Shown here in pieces: positions 9,398-16,992 of a DNA stretch of 64,000 nt. This stretch comes from JAOUEA01 sp963734685 (lineage in GTDB: Bacteria; Actinomycetota; UBA4738; HRBIN12). Both the position numbers and the translations under genes were made by a program. The stretch's first letter is position 1; each line of letters opens with the position of its first letter. Below the pieces are notes generated by a model. It did no database searches, was not told the DNA's origin, and was given only the letters and a program-made list of their open reading frames with translations. The stretch is from positions 558,001-622,000 of the forward strand of contig CAVTIC010000001.1 in NCBI GenBank assembly GCA_963734685.1. The letters are read 5' to 3'.

Positions 9398-9882
9398 GAG
9401 GGTGCTCCCGGTTGCGGCGGCACGAACGCGCCGTAGTCCTCGCCACCGAAGAGCATCACGACGAGCCCGACGTGCTTGGCCTCGGGCACCGGCGCGCGCT
9501 CCACGGTGAACTCAGCCTGCGCACCGTCGGGGACCGGGGCCGACCCGACGACGGTCCAGGTCGTTCGGGCGCCGTCACGCGCATCCAGGACGAAGATCCC
9601 CGGCTTCGGCAAGGGCGCTCCGGTGTCGTTCACGACCGTGAGGAGGGCGCCCTCACCACCCTCGAGGGTCAGGCGCGCCTCGATGCCGGCTGCGTCGGTG
9701 AACACGTAGGAGTCCGCGCTCGTCACCGGCGGGGGCGACGTCTGCGGCGACCCCTCGGCGCCGGCCGAAGAGGCGTCGTCGCCCGTGCATGCAGCCGACC
9801 CGAGCACGACCACGACGGCCACGACGGTGGTTGTGGCGGATCGGAGTGAGGGTCGGGCGGAGCTGCGGGGTAGGCTGCCCAT
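9394..9882 (-). CDS. putative secreted lipoprotein
   Basis: A 162-residue protein with a basic N-terminus, a hydrophobic stretch and a weak lipobox (GSAAC, Cys near residue 32), followed by a Ser/Pro/Thr-rich linker and a small beta-rich domain. I recognise no family. It is first in an operon with the phosphatase-fold protein, so it may be its envelope partner. A TAGACT box (complement of 9893-9898) lies ten bases before the ATG, with no ribosome binding site visible. Confidence 0.75.
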   Translation of the reverse strand: MGSLPRSSARPSLRSATTTVVAVVVVLGSAACTGDDASSAGAEGSPQTSPPPVTSADSYVFTDAAGIEARLTLEGGEGALLTVVNDTGAPLPKPGIFVLDARDGARTTWTVVGSAPVPDGAQAEFTVERAPVPEAKHVGLVVMLFGGEDYGAFVPPQPGAPS

Positions 9883-9950
9883 GGAGCGCGGCAGTCTAGC
9901 AGCGGGGGTGTGTCGGACCTGTCACGGCGGCTGCCATACTCGGCCCATAC

Positions 9951-10427
9951 ATGGACCATGCCCGGACCCGGTACGTCGCGGTGATCGGCGCGAGCGATGC
10001 CACCGAGTGGGAGCGCGCGACGGCGGAGGAGGTCGGCCGCCGCCTCGCACACGCAGGCGCCGTGCTCGTGTGCGGTGGGCTCGGCGGCGTCATGGACGCC
10101 GCGGCCGGGGGCGCCGCGGCCGAGGGAGGCACGTCCGTCGGCATCCTGCCGGGGAGCGACCGCTCGGGCGCGAGCCCGCATCTCACGGTCGTGGTGACGA
10201 CAGGGTTCGGCGAGGGGCGCAACGTCCTCGTCGCGCGGAGCGCCGACGCAGTGATCGCCGTGGGTGGCGAGTTCGGCACCCTCAGCGAGGTCGCACTCGC
10301 CCTGAAGATGGGCACACGCGTCGTCGGGCTCGGCACGTGGGACCTCCGGCGCGACGACATGGAGGCCGACCCGCTGATGCGTGCGGAGACCGCCGACGAG
10401 GCAGTGCGGCTGGCGCTCGGAGGCTGA
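9951..10427 (+). CDS. TIGR00725/SLOG-superfamily nucleotide-binding protein
   Basis: A 158-residue Rossmann-like protein of the SLOG superfamily, related to lysine-decarboxylase-like LOG and DprA domains. The phosphate-binding pattern is spread over VIGAS near the N-terminus, VCGGLGGVMDAAAGGA (residues 40-55), GFGEGRN and GGEFGTLSEVA. Members are thought to bind or process nucleotides, but this branch has no settled reaction. CATACT (9935-9940) lies ten bases before the ATG, so the message may be leaderless. It is divergent from the lipoprotein/phosphatase operon. Confidence 0.88.
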   Translation: MDHARTRYVAVIGASDATEWERATAEEVGRRLAHAGAVLVCGGLGGVMDAAAGGAAAEGGTSVGILPGSDRSGASPHLTVVVTTGFGEGRNVLVARSADAVIAVGGEFGTLSEVALALKMGTRVVGLGTWDLRRDDMEADPLMRAETADEAVRLALGG

Positions 10428-10726
10428 TCCAACCCTCGCGCAGCGCCGAGGTCCTCGCCGTCTCGGCGGCGTCGCATCGCCGGTGCGCCCTAGGGGGTTT
10501 GCCGTATCGCGTCGCTCGGCTTCCCGGGCTAGCGTGCGCTCCCAACCTGCAGTGGCCAGCCGTCGCGCTCGCCGATGCCGTCGCGGTCGCCAATCCGCGT
10601 GACACCGGCTGGAGCGCCGGGTGGCTGCGGGGCTCGACGTCGGCGGGATCTACCCCCCCGCCTCGTGCTCGAGGGCGACCCGTGACGAACGGGACGCCGG
10701 CAGCGCGTCGTCGAGCCCCACCCCGT
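10428..10726. other. gene-free stretch
   Basis: Together with the hairpin that follows, about 350 bases separate the SLOG gene from the acetyltransferase. I found no reading frame with recognisable protein similarity on either strand, no tRNA-like folding and no repeat here. The base composition resembles the coding flanks, so an eroded gene remnant cannot be excluded. Confidence 0.5.
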
Positions 10727-10765
10727 CCCGGTCGTGGGTCGTCGGGGGGACCACCCACGACCGGG
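10727..10765 (-). terminator. 13-bp perfect hairpin after the acetyltransferase gene
   Basis: CCCGGTCGTGGGT at 10727-10739 is exactly complementary to ACCCACGACCGGG at 10753-10765, leaving a 13-base loop. It lies about 20 bases beyond the inferred stop of the acetyltransferase on the minus strand. A long GC stem without a clear U-tract is typical of actinobacterial terminators. Confidence 0.6.
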
Positions 10766-10784
10766 AACCCACCTCGAGCCCACC

Positions 10785-11259
10785 TCAGAGCTCCCGCATG
10801 AGCTCGATCTCGTCCGTGATCGGGGAGCCATCCCGATTCGGCGGGGATCGACGGCTTCAGCGCCCGGGCCGTATCGACGGCCCCCGGCCGAACCTCGGTC
10901 ACTCGGAAGCCGCGTCTCGCATACCACGCGAGCGCGTGGCGGTTGTCGTTCGTCGTGACCGCGACCAACCGCGTCGACCCCGCCGCCCGGCCCGCAGCGG
11001 CGACCGCGTCGACGAGCGCGGAGCCGACGCCACGTTCCTGCTCGAACGCATCGAGCGACATCATCTCGATCGCGTCACCGTCGAACCGGTAGCTGACGTA
11101 GCCGAGCCACCGGTGGTCGTCGTCGATCGCAACGAACGCGGGCAGCTCGAGGAACCGGAACACCTCGCCCCGCACGACCATCGTCTCCCCCGACCAGCGC
11201 GGCGAGAGCAACCCACGGGCTCGGTCTCGCTCGTCGTCGCGGCGCGGTCGCACGATCAT
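10785..11259 (-). pseudogene. GNAT N-acetyltransferase, apparent +1 frameshift near the 3' end
   Basis: A GNAT-fold acyltransferase. From the ATG at 11257-11259, the frame gives MIVRPRRDDERDRA, the acetyl-CoA loop QERGVGSALVDAVAAAG, and NRHALAWYARRGF. The family C-terminus normally reads KPSIP...DG.PI.DEIEL. Here KPSIP is in the start frame, but NRDGSPITDEIELMREL and its TGA (10785-10787) are in the next frame. The gene is 475 bases, one more than a multiple of three, with the shift around 10826-10850 near a G4 run. It could be a sequencing error or a recent mutation. The acceptor substrate is unknown. Confidence 0.75.
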
Positions 11260-11314
11260 CCCGGCAGCATCGCACCCCGGACGACGTTCCGGCGGCGGCA
11301 CCGGGCGACGACGG

Positions 11315-12934
11315 TCAGCCCGCGGGCCGGCCCTTGCCCACGACCCGGCCGGCCATGCGCAATGCGGTCGCCCGCTCGCTCGGCGCCAGGCCGATCGCGA
11401 ACAGGGCGACCGAGTAGGCACCCGTCCCGATCGCCGCCGAGAGCAACAGGTTGACCAACCATTTCGCCTCGGGCAGCACCGTGTGCGCCCCCGCCATGAC
11501 GACCCCGCCGACCATCGTCGGCACGACGAGTCGCAGGTACGATCGGTCGAACGGCCAGATCCTGAGGAACCGTCGCACGAGCAGCAGACGTGCGATCGCG
11601 CTGAACGTGAGCGTGGCGGCCTGGGCGATCGCCGCGCCTTCGATGCCGAGCGCGTCGGGACGGGCGAGCAGCAGCGCGAGCCCGACGTCGATCGTGAACC
11701 CTCCGATGTACACGAGCAGGTCCCATCCGGTTCGACCGGCCATGATCAGGATGAAGCCGACGGTGCCCACCATGACGGGCACGATCATGCCGATGATCAG
11801 GATGCGGAGCGCCTGCTCGCCCTGCACGAAGTCGCCGCCGAAGATGCGGAGCACCGAACCGGGCATCACCGCGAGCACGAGCAATACGGGGATCGTCGCC
11901 GCGAGCGTCCACCGGGTGACCTGCTTGTAGAGGCTGTCGAGCCGCTCGTGCTCGCCCCGGTGGTGCAGGTCGGCCACGAACGGGCTGAACGTGAGCGAGA
12001 CGCTCGTGAGGAACAGGAACAACGCCTGGCCCGCGCGCAGCACCGCGCTGTAGACCCCGACCTGGGCTTCACCCACTCGGCCCTGGTCGCTCATCAGCAG
12101 CGAGAGCACGAACAGGTCGGTCCAGAAGATGAGCTGCGAGAACAGGGTGCCGGGCGCCCGCAGGGCGCCGAACCGCAACAGCGCCCCCGTGCGCTCCTCG
12201 GGGATGCCCGTGCCCGTGACCTCGTGTGGGAAGCGGCGCTGTTCCTTGACCCAGCCGTAGGCGGCGATCGCGAACGCGAGGGCCCACGACGCGCCGAACG
12301 CCCAGCTCGCCCAGCCCGCCGTGGTCGCCCAGATCGCCCAGAAGCCGACCGTGAACACGATCCAGCCGATCGGCTGGGCGGTCCATTGCGAGTACAGGGT
12401 GTACCGCATGATCTTCAGGCCACGCGTCGCGCCCATGTAGGTGAACGCGAGGGCCGCGAACGGCACCGTCACGGCGGCGGCGCGGAAGGCGGGGGTCGCC
12501 ACGGCCTCGCTGCCGCTGAACGTGCGAGCGAGCCACGGCGCCGCGGCGTAGGCGACCACGGCGAACGGCACGGAGACCGCGGTCGCGATCAGGCCCGCCC
12601 GGCGCACGAGCGCCCGACTCCGCGCGGCCTCGTCGCGGCCGACCAAGATCGCGACCAGGCGCACGTTCGCCACGTCCATGCCGAACCGCGTCGCGGCCGC
12701 GGCGATGAACGCGAACTGGGTGGTGAGGGTCACGATCCCGAACGCCCGGTCTCCCAGGCGCTGGGTCATGATCACCTGCGCCGCGAACGTGGCGACCGCG
12801 CCGATCGCGAGGCCGAGCACGTTCTGACCGGTGTTGCCGAGGATCACCCGCTGGTCGGAGCCGCTCGGGCCGACCGCGGTCTGCTCCGCCGCCTCGGTGA
12901 CCTCGACCGCTTCCTCGGTGACCTCCGGATCCAT
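11315..12934 (-). CDS. polysaccharide/lipid flippase (MOP superfamily, Wzx-like)
   Basis: A 539-residue protein with about 14 predicted membrane segments of the MATE/MVF/polysaccharide-transporter superfamily. Such proteins flip lipid-linked glycans across the cytoplasmic membrane. The N-terminal 30 residues are acidic and soluble, and the first helices carry the typical GNTGQNVLGLAIGAVATF start. I chose the ATG at 12934, leading to MDPEVTEEAVEV, over upstream in-frame codons because a GATACT box (complement of 12944-12949) sits nine bases before it. No glycosyltransferase genes are adjacent, so the glycan is unknown. Confidence 0.85.
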   Translation of the reverse strand: MDPEVTEEAVEVTEAAEQTAVGPSGSDQRVILGNTGQNVLGLAIGAVATFAAQVIMTQRLGDRAFGIVTLTTQFAFIAAAATRFGMDVANVRLVAILVGRDEAARSRALVRRAGLIATAVSVPFAVVAYAAAPWLARTFSGSEAVATPAFRAAAVTVPFAALAFTYMGATRGLKIMRYTLYSQWTAQPIGWIVFTVGFWAIWATTAGWASWAFGASWALAFAIAAYGWVKEQRRFPHEVTGTGIPEERTGALLRFGALRAPGTLFSQLIFWTDLFVLSLLMSDQGRVGEAQVGVYSAVLRAGQALFLFLTSVSLTFSPFVADLHHRGEHERLDSLYKQVTRWTLAATIPVLLVLAVMPGSVLRIFGGDFVQGEQALRILIIGMIVPVMVGTVGFILIMAGRTGWDLLVYIGGFTIDVGLALLLARPDALGIEGAAIAQAATLTFSAIARLLLVRRFLRIWPFDRSYLRLVVPTMVGGVVMAGAHTVLPEAKWLVNLLLSAAIGTGAYSVALFAIGLAPSERATALRMAGRVVGKGRPAG

Positions 12935-13079
12935 GACCGGCCAAGTATCGCGGACCGGACCGGGGCTGACCGTCATGAAGCTGTGGAGACCGCGAACGAC
13001 GGGGCGCCCGCCATCACCTCGATCAGCGGGCACCCCGTCGCTTCCACTGTACGTCGGTCGCACGCGAGGCCCTCGGGGG

Positions 13080-13130
13080 TTGACACGCAATCCCTAGGTT
13101 GCGTATCCTTCACGCAACCTATGAGTTGCG
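13080..13130 (+). promoter_or_regulatory. promoter and operator of the SRPBCC-ArsR operon 1
   Basis: TTGACA at 13080-13085 and TATCCT at 13104-13109 form a -35/-10 pair with an 18-base spacer. The -10 box lies in a perfect inverted repeat, TAGGTTGCGT (13095-13104), seven bases, ACGCAACCTA (13112-13121). Further half-sites, ACGCAA at 13085-13090 and TTGCGT at 13125-13130, make four alternating half-sites about 13 bases apart. This is the expected architecture for autorepression by the downstream ArsR protein. Confidence 0.8.
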
Positions 13131-13180
13131 TGACCCGCCGTTCGGTCGGGGTCACGCCCGGAACCGGAAGGAGCCCGCCG

Positions 13181-13612
13181 GTGGACGTCCCCGATTCGAT
13201 CCGCAAGGAACTCACGCTCTCGGCCCCGAGGGAACGGGTCTGGCGAGCGCTCACCGATCCGGAACAGCTCGTGCGATGGTTCCCGACACATTCGGCGGAG
13301 ATCGACCTGAAGCCCGGCGGGCGGGTGCGGTTCGCGTGGCAGGATTCGCGCGACGAAGGCGAGATCGTGGAGGTGGCGCCGAACGAACGGCTGGTGTTCC
13401 GGTGGCGGGTCGAAGGCTCCGAACGTCCGTACACGCGGGTCACGGTGACCCTCGACGACCTCGCCGAGGGCGGCACCAGGCTGGTGCTCGTCGAGGACGG
13501 CTTCTCGTCGCTCGCCGATGACGAGCGACGCGGGATCGTGGCCGGCAACGATCAGGGCTGGACGGAGGAGCTCGAGGAACTGGTGGAGTTCGTCGGATCG
13601 CAGGCGGCCTGA
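13181..13612 (+). CDS. SRPBCC/AHSA1-domain protein
   Basis: A 143-residue START-like helix-grip protein of the AHSA1 (polyketide cyclase-like) group. It opens with IRKELTLSAPRERVWRALTDPEQLVRWFP and contains the GGRVRF and NERLVFRWRV strands typical of the family. Members bind a hydrophobic ligand; no reaction can be assigned. The start is GTG, with GGAAGGAG about eight bases upstream. It is co-transcribed with, and precedes, an ArsR regulator, the reverse of the order in the two other such pairs in this window. Confidence 0.88.
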   Translation: MDVPDSIRKELTLSAPRERVWRALTDPEQLVRWFPTHSAEIDLKPGGRVRFAWQDSRDEGEIVEVAPNERLVFRWRVEGSERPYTRVTVTLDDLAEGGTRLVLVEDGFSSLADDERRGIVAGNDQGWTEELEELVEFVGSQAA

Positions 13613-13615
13613 TCC

Positions 13616-13966
13616 GTGGCGATGGCGGTCGATGGATCGCGGGCGGCAGGCCTCGATCGGGCAGGGCGGGTGTTCGCTGCGTTGGCCGATCCGACGCGGC
13701 GCTCGATCGTTCATGAGCTGTCGGTCGACGGTCCGCTCACGGCCACGGAGCTCGCGGCGCGCGTGGGCGTCTCTCGGCAGGCCGCCGCGAAGCACCTCGC
13801 GGAGCTGACCCTCGCCGGCCTCGCATCGGGTGAGCGAGCCGGCCGCGAGCACCGATTCTCGCTGCGCACCGCGCCCTTCGCCGAGGCGGAAGCGTGGATG
13901 CGGGCGATCGGCGCCACCTGGGATCAGCGGCTCGAGGCGTTCAAGCGACTGGTCGACGGGGCCTGA
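13616..13966 (+). CDS. ArsR-family transcriptional regulator (pair 1)
   Basis: A 116-residue winged-helix repressor starting at GTG, three bases after the SRPBCC stop. The signature FAALADPTRRSIVHELS (about residues 21-37) and the recognition helix VSRQAAAKHLAELTLAGL are typical of the metal-independent ArsR/SdpR branch paired with AHSA1 proteins. No metal-binding cysteines are present. It probably represses its own operon through the palindrome at 13095-13121; the inducer is unknown. Confidence 0.9.
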   Translation: MAMAVDGSRAAGLDRAGRVFAALADPTRRSIVHELSVDGPLTATELAARVGVSRQAAAKHLAELTLAGLASGERAGREHRFSLRTAPFAEAEAWMRAIGATWDQRLEAFKRLVDGA

Positions 13967-14003
13967 GCAGGGCGGTCCCGAACAGGAAGCCGCCGAGCGC
14001 AGC

Positions 14004-14030
14004 GAGGCCCGGCGGGTCACGCCGGGCCTC
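14004..14030. terminator. bidirectional hairpin terminator
   Basis: GAGGCCCGGCG (14004-14014) pairs exactly with CGCCGGGCCTC (14020-14030) around a 5-base loop. It sits between the convergent ArsR gene and the secreted-protein gene and can serve both strands. Confidence 0.7.
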
Positions 14031-14053
14031 GCCCAACCCCGAAGAGGTCGTGA

Positions 14054-14434
14054 TCAGAACGTCGCGACGCCTGCGCACACCTCGCCGGCGTGCGTCGCAC
14101 GGGCACGGACGACGTCGGCCCCAGCAGCGTTGCGCGTGACGTCCCGCACCTCGAACGAGCCGCTGGGACCGGTGGTTCGCCGGCTGCCGCGGAAGATCAC
14201 GGCCCCGTTCCTCGTGATGCGGACCTGCCACGTCTGGCCGACGTGGTTCGAGTCGACCTCGTACTCGACCTCGATCCTGCCGTCCTGCGGCGACAGCTTC
14301 AGCTTCCAGTCGCTCGCCCCGCTGCACTGACCACGGCGGATCACGTCGCCGCCCTTGGCCGCCGCGGGCACGGCACCGGCCACGGACAGGGCGAGCACCG
14401 CCGCCACTCCCACTCGAACGATCGTGCCGATCAT
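14054..14434 (-). CDS. small secreted protein, paralog A
   Basis: A 126-residue exported protein: signal peptide of about 24 residues ending AVPAAA, then a mature beta-rich domain of about 100 residues with two cysteines (RRGQCSG near the start and GEVCAGV near the end). No family is recognised. It is clearly paralogous to the next gene, sharing RRGxCSG, DWxL, GQTWQ and a Gly-x-x-Ile-Phe motif. Of two ATGs, the one at 14434 has ideal spacing to AGGAGG and is preferred over 14440. The CGGGAC-N8-CGGGAC box 80 bases upstream is shared with paralog B and the adjacent two-component system. Confidence 0.8.
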   Translation of the reverse strand: MIGTIVRVGVAAVLALSVAGAVPAAAKGGDVIRRGQCSGASDWKLKLSPQDGRIEVEYEVDSNHVGQTWQVRITRNGAVIFRGSRRTTGPSGSFEVRDVTRNAAGADVVRARATHAGEVCAGVATF

Positions 14435-14514
14435 CTGCATCCCCTCCTCGGGGCTTCCGACCGGTCCATCCGGCCGATGCATCGAGGTTCGTCGCTGCGT
14501 GGTCGCGGTCACAA

Positions 14515-14534
14515 CGGGACGACCGTCCCGGGAC
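14515..14534 (-). promoter_or_regulatory. CGGGAC-N8-CGGGAC box, site A
   Basis: Read on the minus strand, this is GTCCCG-N8-GTCCCG followed by TTGTGACC. A GAACCT hexamer begins about 24 bases downstream of the box, the same distance as the -10-like hexamers of sites B and C. It is a likely activator site for the NarL-type response regulator encoded nearby. Confidence 0.6.
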
Positions 14535-14541
14535 CGTCGGC

Positions 14542-14925
14542 TCAGTAGGTGAGGGACCCTTCGCAGGTCGTGCCGGTCGTCGTGTTGATGCCGCTCGCGG
14601 CGATGCGGTCCGATCCGGGGCGGTTCGCGGGGTACGTCCGCACCCGCACCTCGCCTGGGTCGTTCGAGATCCTGGTACCCGAGAAGATGCGCGCGCCGTC
14701 GTCCGAGAGGAACAGCTGCCACGTCTGGCCGGCCGGCACGTCGTCGATCGTGAAGCGGACCCGCAGCCTGCCGGCATCTTCCCGGCGCACCCGCAACGTC
14801 CAGTCGCCGGGACCGCCCGAGCACGAGCCTCGGCGACGTGCCTCGTCCCCGGCGTTCGCGGCGCCCGCCGACACCATGCTCAGGACGACCGCGAGACAGA
14901 TCGCACGGATCGAGGTTCTGCGCAT
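14542..14925 (-). CDS. small secreted protein, paralog B
   Basis: A 127-residue protein with a signal peptide ending SAGAANA (about residue 25) and a mature domain with two cysteines (RRGSCSG and GTTCEGS), like paralog A. Shared blocks are RRGxCSG, DWxLxV, RVxF, GQTWQLF and IFSGTR. The function is unknown; the fold may be a small beta-sandwich held by one disulfide. The ATG at 14925 lies six bases after a CACCAT hexamer (complement of 14932-14937), so this member may be leaderless. Site B lies 36 bases before the start. Confidence 0.8.
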   Translation of the reverse strand: MRRTSIRAICLAVVLSMVSAGAANAGDEARRRGSCSGGPGDWTLRVRREDAGRLRVRFTIDDVPAGQTWQLFLSDDGARIFSGTRISNDPGEVRVRTYPANRPGSDRIAASGINTTTGTTCEGSLTY

Positions 14926-14961
14926 GCGGTCATGGTGTGGCGCCGGCTCCGCCGGTCACAA

Positions 14962-14981
14962 CGGGACTTCGGTCTCGGGAC
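14962..14981 (-). promoter_or_regulatory. CGGGAC-N8-CGGGAC box, site B
   Basis: This is the same 20-base direct repeat as site A, also followed on the minus strand by TTGTGACC. It sits in the 66-base gap between the response-regulator stop and the start of paralog B. Its end lies exactly 36 bases before the ATG, as at site C. Confidence 0.65.
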
Positions 14982-14991
14982 CCGCGACCGG

Positions 14992-15618
14992 TCAGTCGCG
15001 AAGGGCGCCCGTCCGTTCCGCCCACAGGGCCGCCTGCGTGCGGTCGGCGACCCCGATCCGTTGGAAGAGGTTCGTCAGATGACCTTTCACGGTCTTCTCG
15101 CTGATGCCCATGCGGCGGGCGATCTGCTTGTTCGCGAGCCCCTCCACGACCAGCCCGAGCACCTCTCGTTCCCTCGCGGTGAGATGCACGTCGGCGGGCC
15201 GATCCCGGCGCTCGGCGAGCAGCGCGGCCGCAGCCCGAGGCGTGATCGGCGCCTCACCCCGCGCCGCGGCCTGGATCGCGGCATGCAACTCGTCGGGCTC
15301 GGCATCCTTCAACTGGTAACCCACCGCCCCGGCGTCGAGCGCCTGCACGATGCGATCCCGATCGGAGAACGACGTGAACACCACCACGCGAGTCTCGGGT
15401 GACACGGCCGCGACACGTCGGGTGACCTCGATGCCGTCGAGGTCGGGCATCGACAGGTCGAGCAGCAGGACGTCGGGGTGGTGTTCGGCGCAGATCGCGA
15501 CCGCTTCCTCGCCGCCGCCACCGGCCGCGACGAAGTCGACGTCATCGAACGTCCCCAGGAGCTGCTCGAGACCGACCCGCACCACGCGATGGTCGTCGGC
15601 GATCGCCACCCTGATCAC
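14992..15618 (-). CDS. NarL/FixJ-type response regulator
   Basis: A 208-residue protein. The receiver domain (residues 1-118) carries acidic D8-D9, phosphoacceptor D54 in LLLDLSMPD, T82 and K104. A LuxR-type helix-turn-helix follows at residues 143-205 (LTAREREVLGLVVEGLANKQIARRMG). GTG at 15618 overlaps the kinase stop by four bases (GTGA), so the kinase and regulator are translationally coupled. It probably binds the repeated CGGGAC boxes at 14515, 14962 and 16947, activating its own operon and the two secreted paralogs; this target assignment is inference. Confidence 0.93.
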   Translation of the reverse strand: MIRVAIADDHRVVRVGLEQLLGTFDDVDFVAAGGGGEEAVAICAEHHPDVLLLDLSMPDLDGIEVTRRVAAVSPETRVVVFTSFSDRDRIVQALDAGAVGYQLKDAEPDELHAAIQAAARGEAPITPRAAAALLAERRDRPADVHLTAREREVLGLVVEGLANKQIARRMGISEKTVKGHLTNLFQRIGVADRTQAALWAERTGALRD

Positions 15619-16910
15619 GGCACGGGCACCTCCACGCGGACGACCGTACCCGCCGGTTCCCCGGGACGCACGGTGAGCACCCCGCCGACGTCGCGCACGA
15701 TGTCGGCGAGGATCGCCAGCCCCACGTGCCCCTCGCCCTTCGCACGCTCGAGGCGATCCGGTTCGACGCCCCGCCCGTCGTCGGCGACCTCGAGCACCGC
15801 CCGGTCGCCGGCTCGCCTCACCCGCACGGACACGGCTCGTGCGTCGGCGTGCTCCTCGACGTTGCGGATCGCCTCCTGACACGCGCGGTAGAGCAGTTCG
15901 TCGACCTCGAGACCGAAACCGGCATCAGGATCCACGTCGACCGAGGCTTCGACGTCGAGCGACGAGAGCCTCGCGACGAGATCGGACAACGATGCCGCGA
16001 GCCCGACCTGCTGCAGATTCGGAGGGTAGACGCCGACGATCGCCGAGCGAAGGGTGCGCACGCTTCCCCGCACCGCCGACGCCGAGTCGCCGAGCGCCGC
16101 CGATGCGTCGGGGTCGTCAACCTGCTGAGCCGCCGCCGACAACCGCATCGAGAGGCCCGCCAACTCCTGGACCGGACCGTCGTGCAGGTCGCCCGCGATC
16201 CGGCGACGTTCCCGGTCGGATGAGTCGATCGCTCGCTGCATCAGCCGCTCGCGTTCGCGTTGGGCCGTCCGCACGCGACTCGCGAGGATCCACGCGATCG
16301 GTACCATGAGCAGCGCGAGCGCAACCAGCGTGACGATGAGCACGGGGACGAAGGTCGAGGCGAGCTCACGGCGACGGTCGGCGATGCTGGAGGCCCGCTG
16401 GTAGGTCTCGAAGAGCAGCGGCGTGCCGCTCGGCGTCTCGATGCGCGTGTAGACCTCGAGCAGCTCGCCGAACTCCCGCTCGAACCGGTTCTCGGGGGCG
16501 CTGACGTCGGAGACCTCGGAGACGACGCCCCCCTCGGCGAGCACTTCGAGGTCCTCCTCGTCGAGGGTGTACCGCGCGTCGATCAGCTCGCTGCGATCCG
16601 AGTAGAGGATGCGGCCCTTCCGGGTCCAGATCTTCACGCGCACGACCGGATCACCCAGCACCGCGTCGAAGACGACGCGGGCAACGGCGGCGCTCGCGGC
16701 CGCTTCCCCCGTGAGGAACGCGTCGCTCAGGCGCCGTTCGACCACGCGCGCCGAGACCTCGGTGAGCTGACGCGCCTCGCCCAGCGCCTCATCGGTCGCG
16801 ACCTCGCGCACCACCGCGACGCCGGTGCCCGCCACGAGGGCGAGGGCGGCAAGCGCCAGCAGCGCGAAGACCGCCAGCGGGCGCGCGAGGGAATCCGGAC
16901 TGCTCGCCAC
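15615..16910 (-). CDS. HisKA_3-type sensor histidine kinase
   Basis: A 431-residue membrane kinase. A helix at residues 12-35 and another at about 186-210 flank an extracytoplasmic sensor domain of about 150 residues. The phosphorylation motif ERRRIAGDLHDGPVQE has His243. The ATPase domain follows, with N and G boxes (CQEAIRNVEEHA, VADDGRG, GHVGLAILADIV). It is the cognate partner of the overlapping NarL-type regulator. GTG at 16910 lies seven bases after TACCAT, so the message is probably leaderless; box C ends 36 bases before the start. The signal sensed is unknown. Confidence 0.93.
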   Translation of the reverse strand: MASSPDSLARPLAVFALLALAALALVAGTGVAVVREVATDEALGEARQLTEVSARVVERRLSDAFLTGEAAASAAVARVVFDAVLGDPVVRVKIWTRKGRILYSDRSELIDARYTLDEEDLEVLAEGGVVSEVSDVSAPENRFEREFGELLEVYTRIETPSGTPLLFETYQRASSIADRRRELASTFVPVLIVTLVALALLMVPIAWILASRVRTAQRERERLMQRAIDSSDRERRRIAGDLHDGPVQELAGLSMRLSAAAQQVDDPDASAALGDSASAVRGSVRTLRSAIVGVYPPNLQQVGLAASLSDLVARLSSLDVEASVDVDPDAGFGLEVDELLYRACQEAIRNVEEHADARAVSVRVRRAGDRAVLEVADDGRGVEPDRLERAKGEGHVGLAILADIVRDVGGVLTVRPGEPAGTVVRVEVPVP

Positions 16911-16946
16911 GGGCGCGATGGTACGCCGGGCGTTCGAGGTCGTGAC

Positions 16947-16966
16947 CGGGACTTCCGGCCCGGGAC
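16947..16966 (-). promoter_or_regulatory. CGGGAC-N8-CGGGAC box, site C
   Basis: This is the third copy of the direct repeat, upstream of the histidine kinase. On the minus strand it reads GTCCCG-N8-GTCCCG, and TACCAT (complement of 16918-16923) starts 23 bases further on. It suggests autoregulation of the two-component operon. Confidence 0.65.
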
Positions 16967-16992
16967 CTCTCGAACCCTCGGTCCTGCTCGGG

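Noticed and set aside
11483..13612. A 709-codon plus-strand frame running into the SRPBCC gene
   Set aside because: Only the last 143 codons are family-like, and a GTG with a ribosome binding site at 13181 explains them. The upstream part is antisense to the flippase and is His/Arg/Asp-rich filler.
14004..14030. Hairpin considered as an attenuator or small RNA
   Set aside because: Its position between two convergent gene ends makes a shared terminator the simplest reading.
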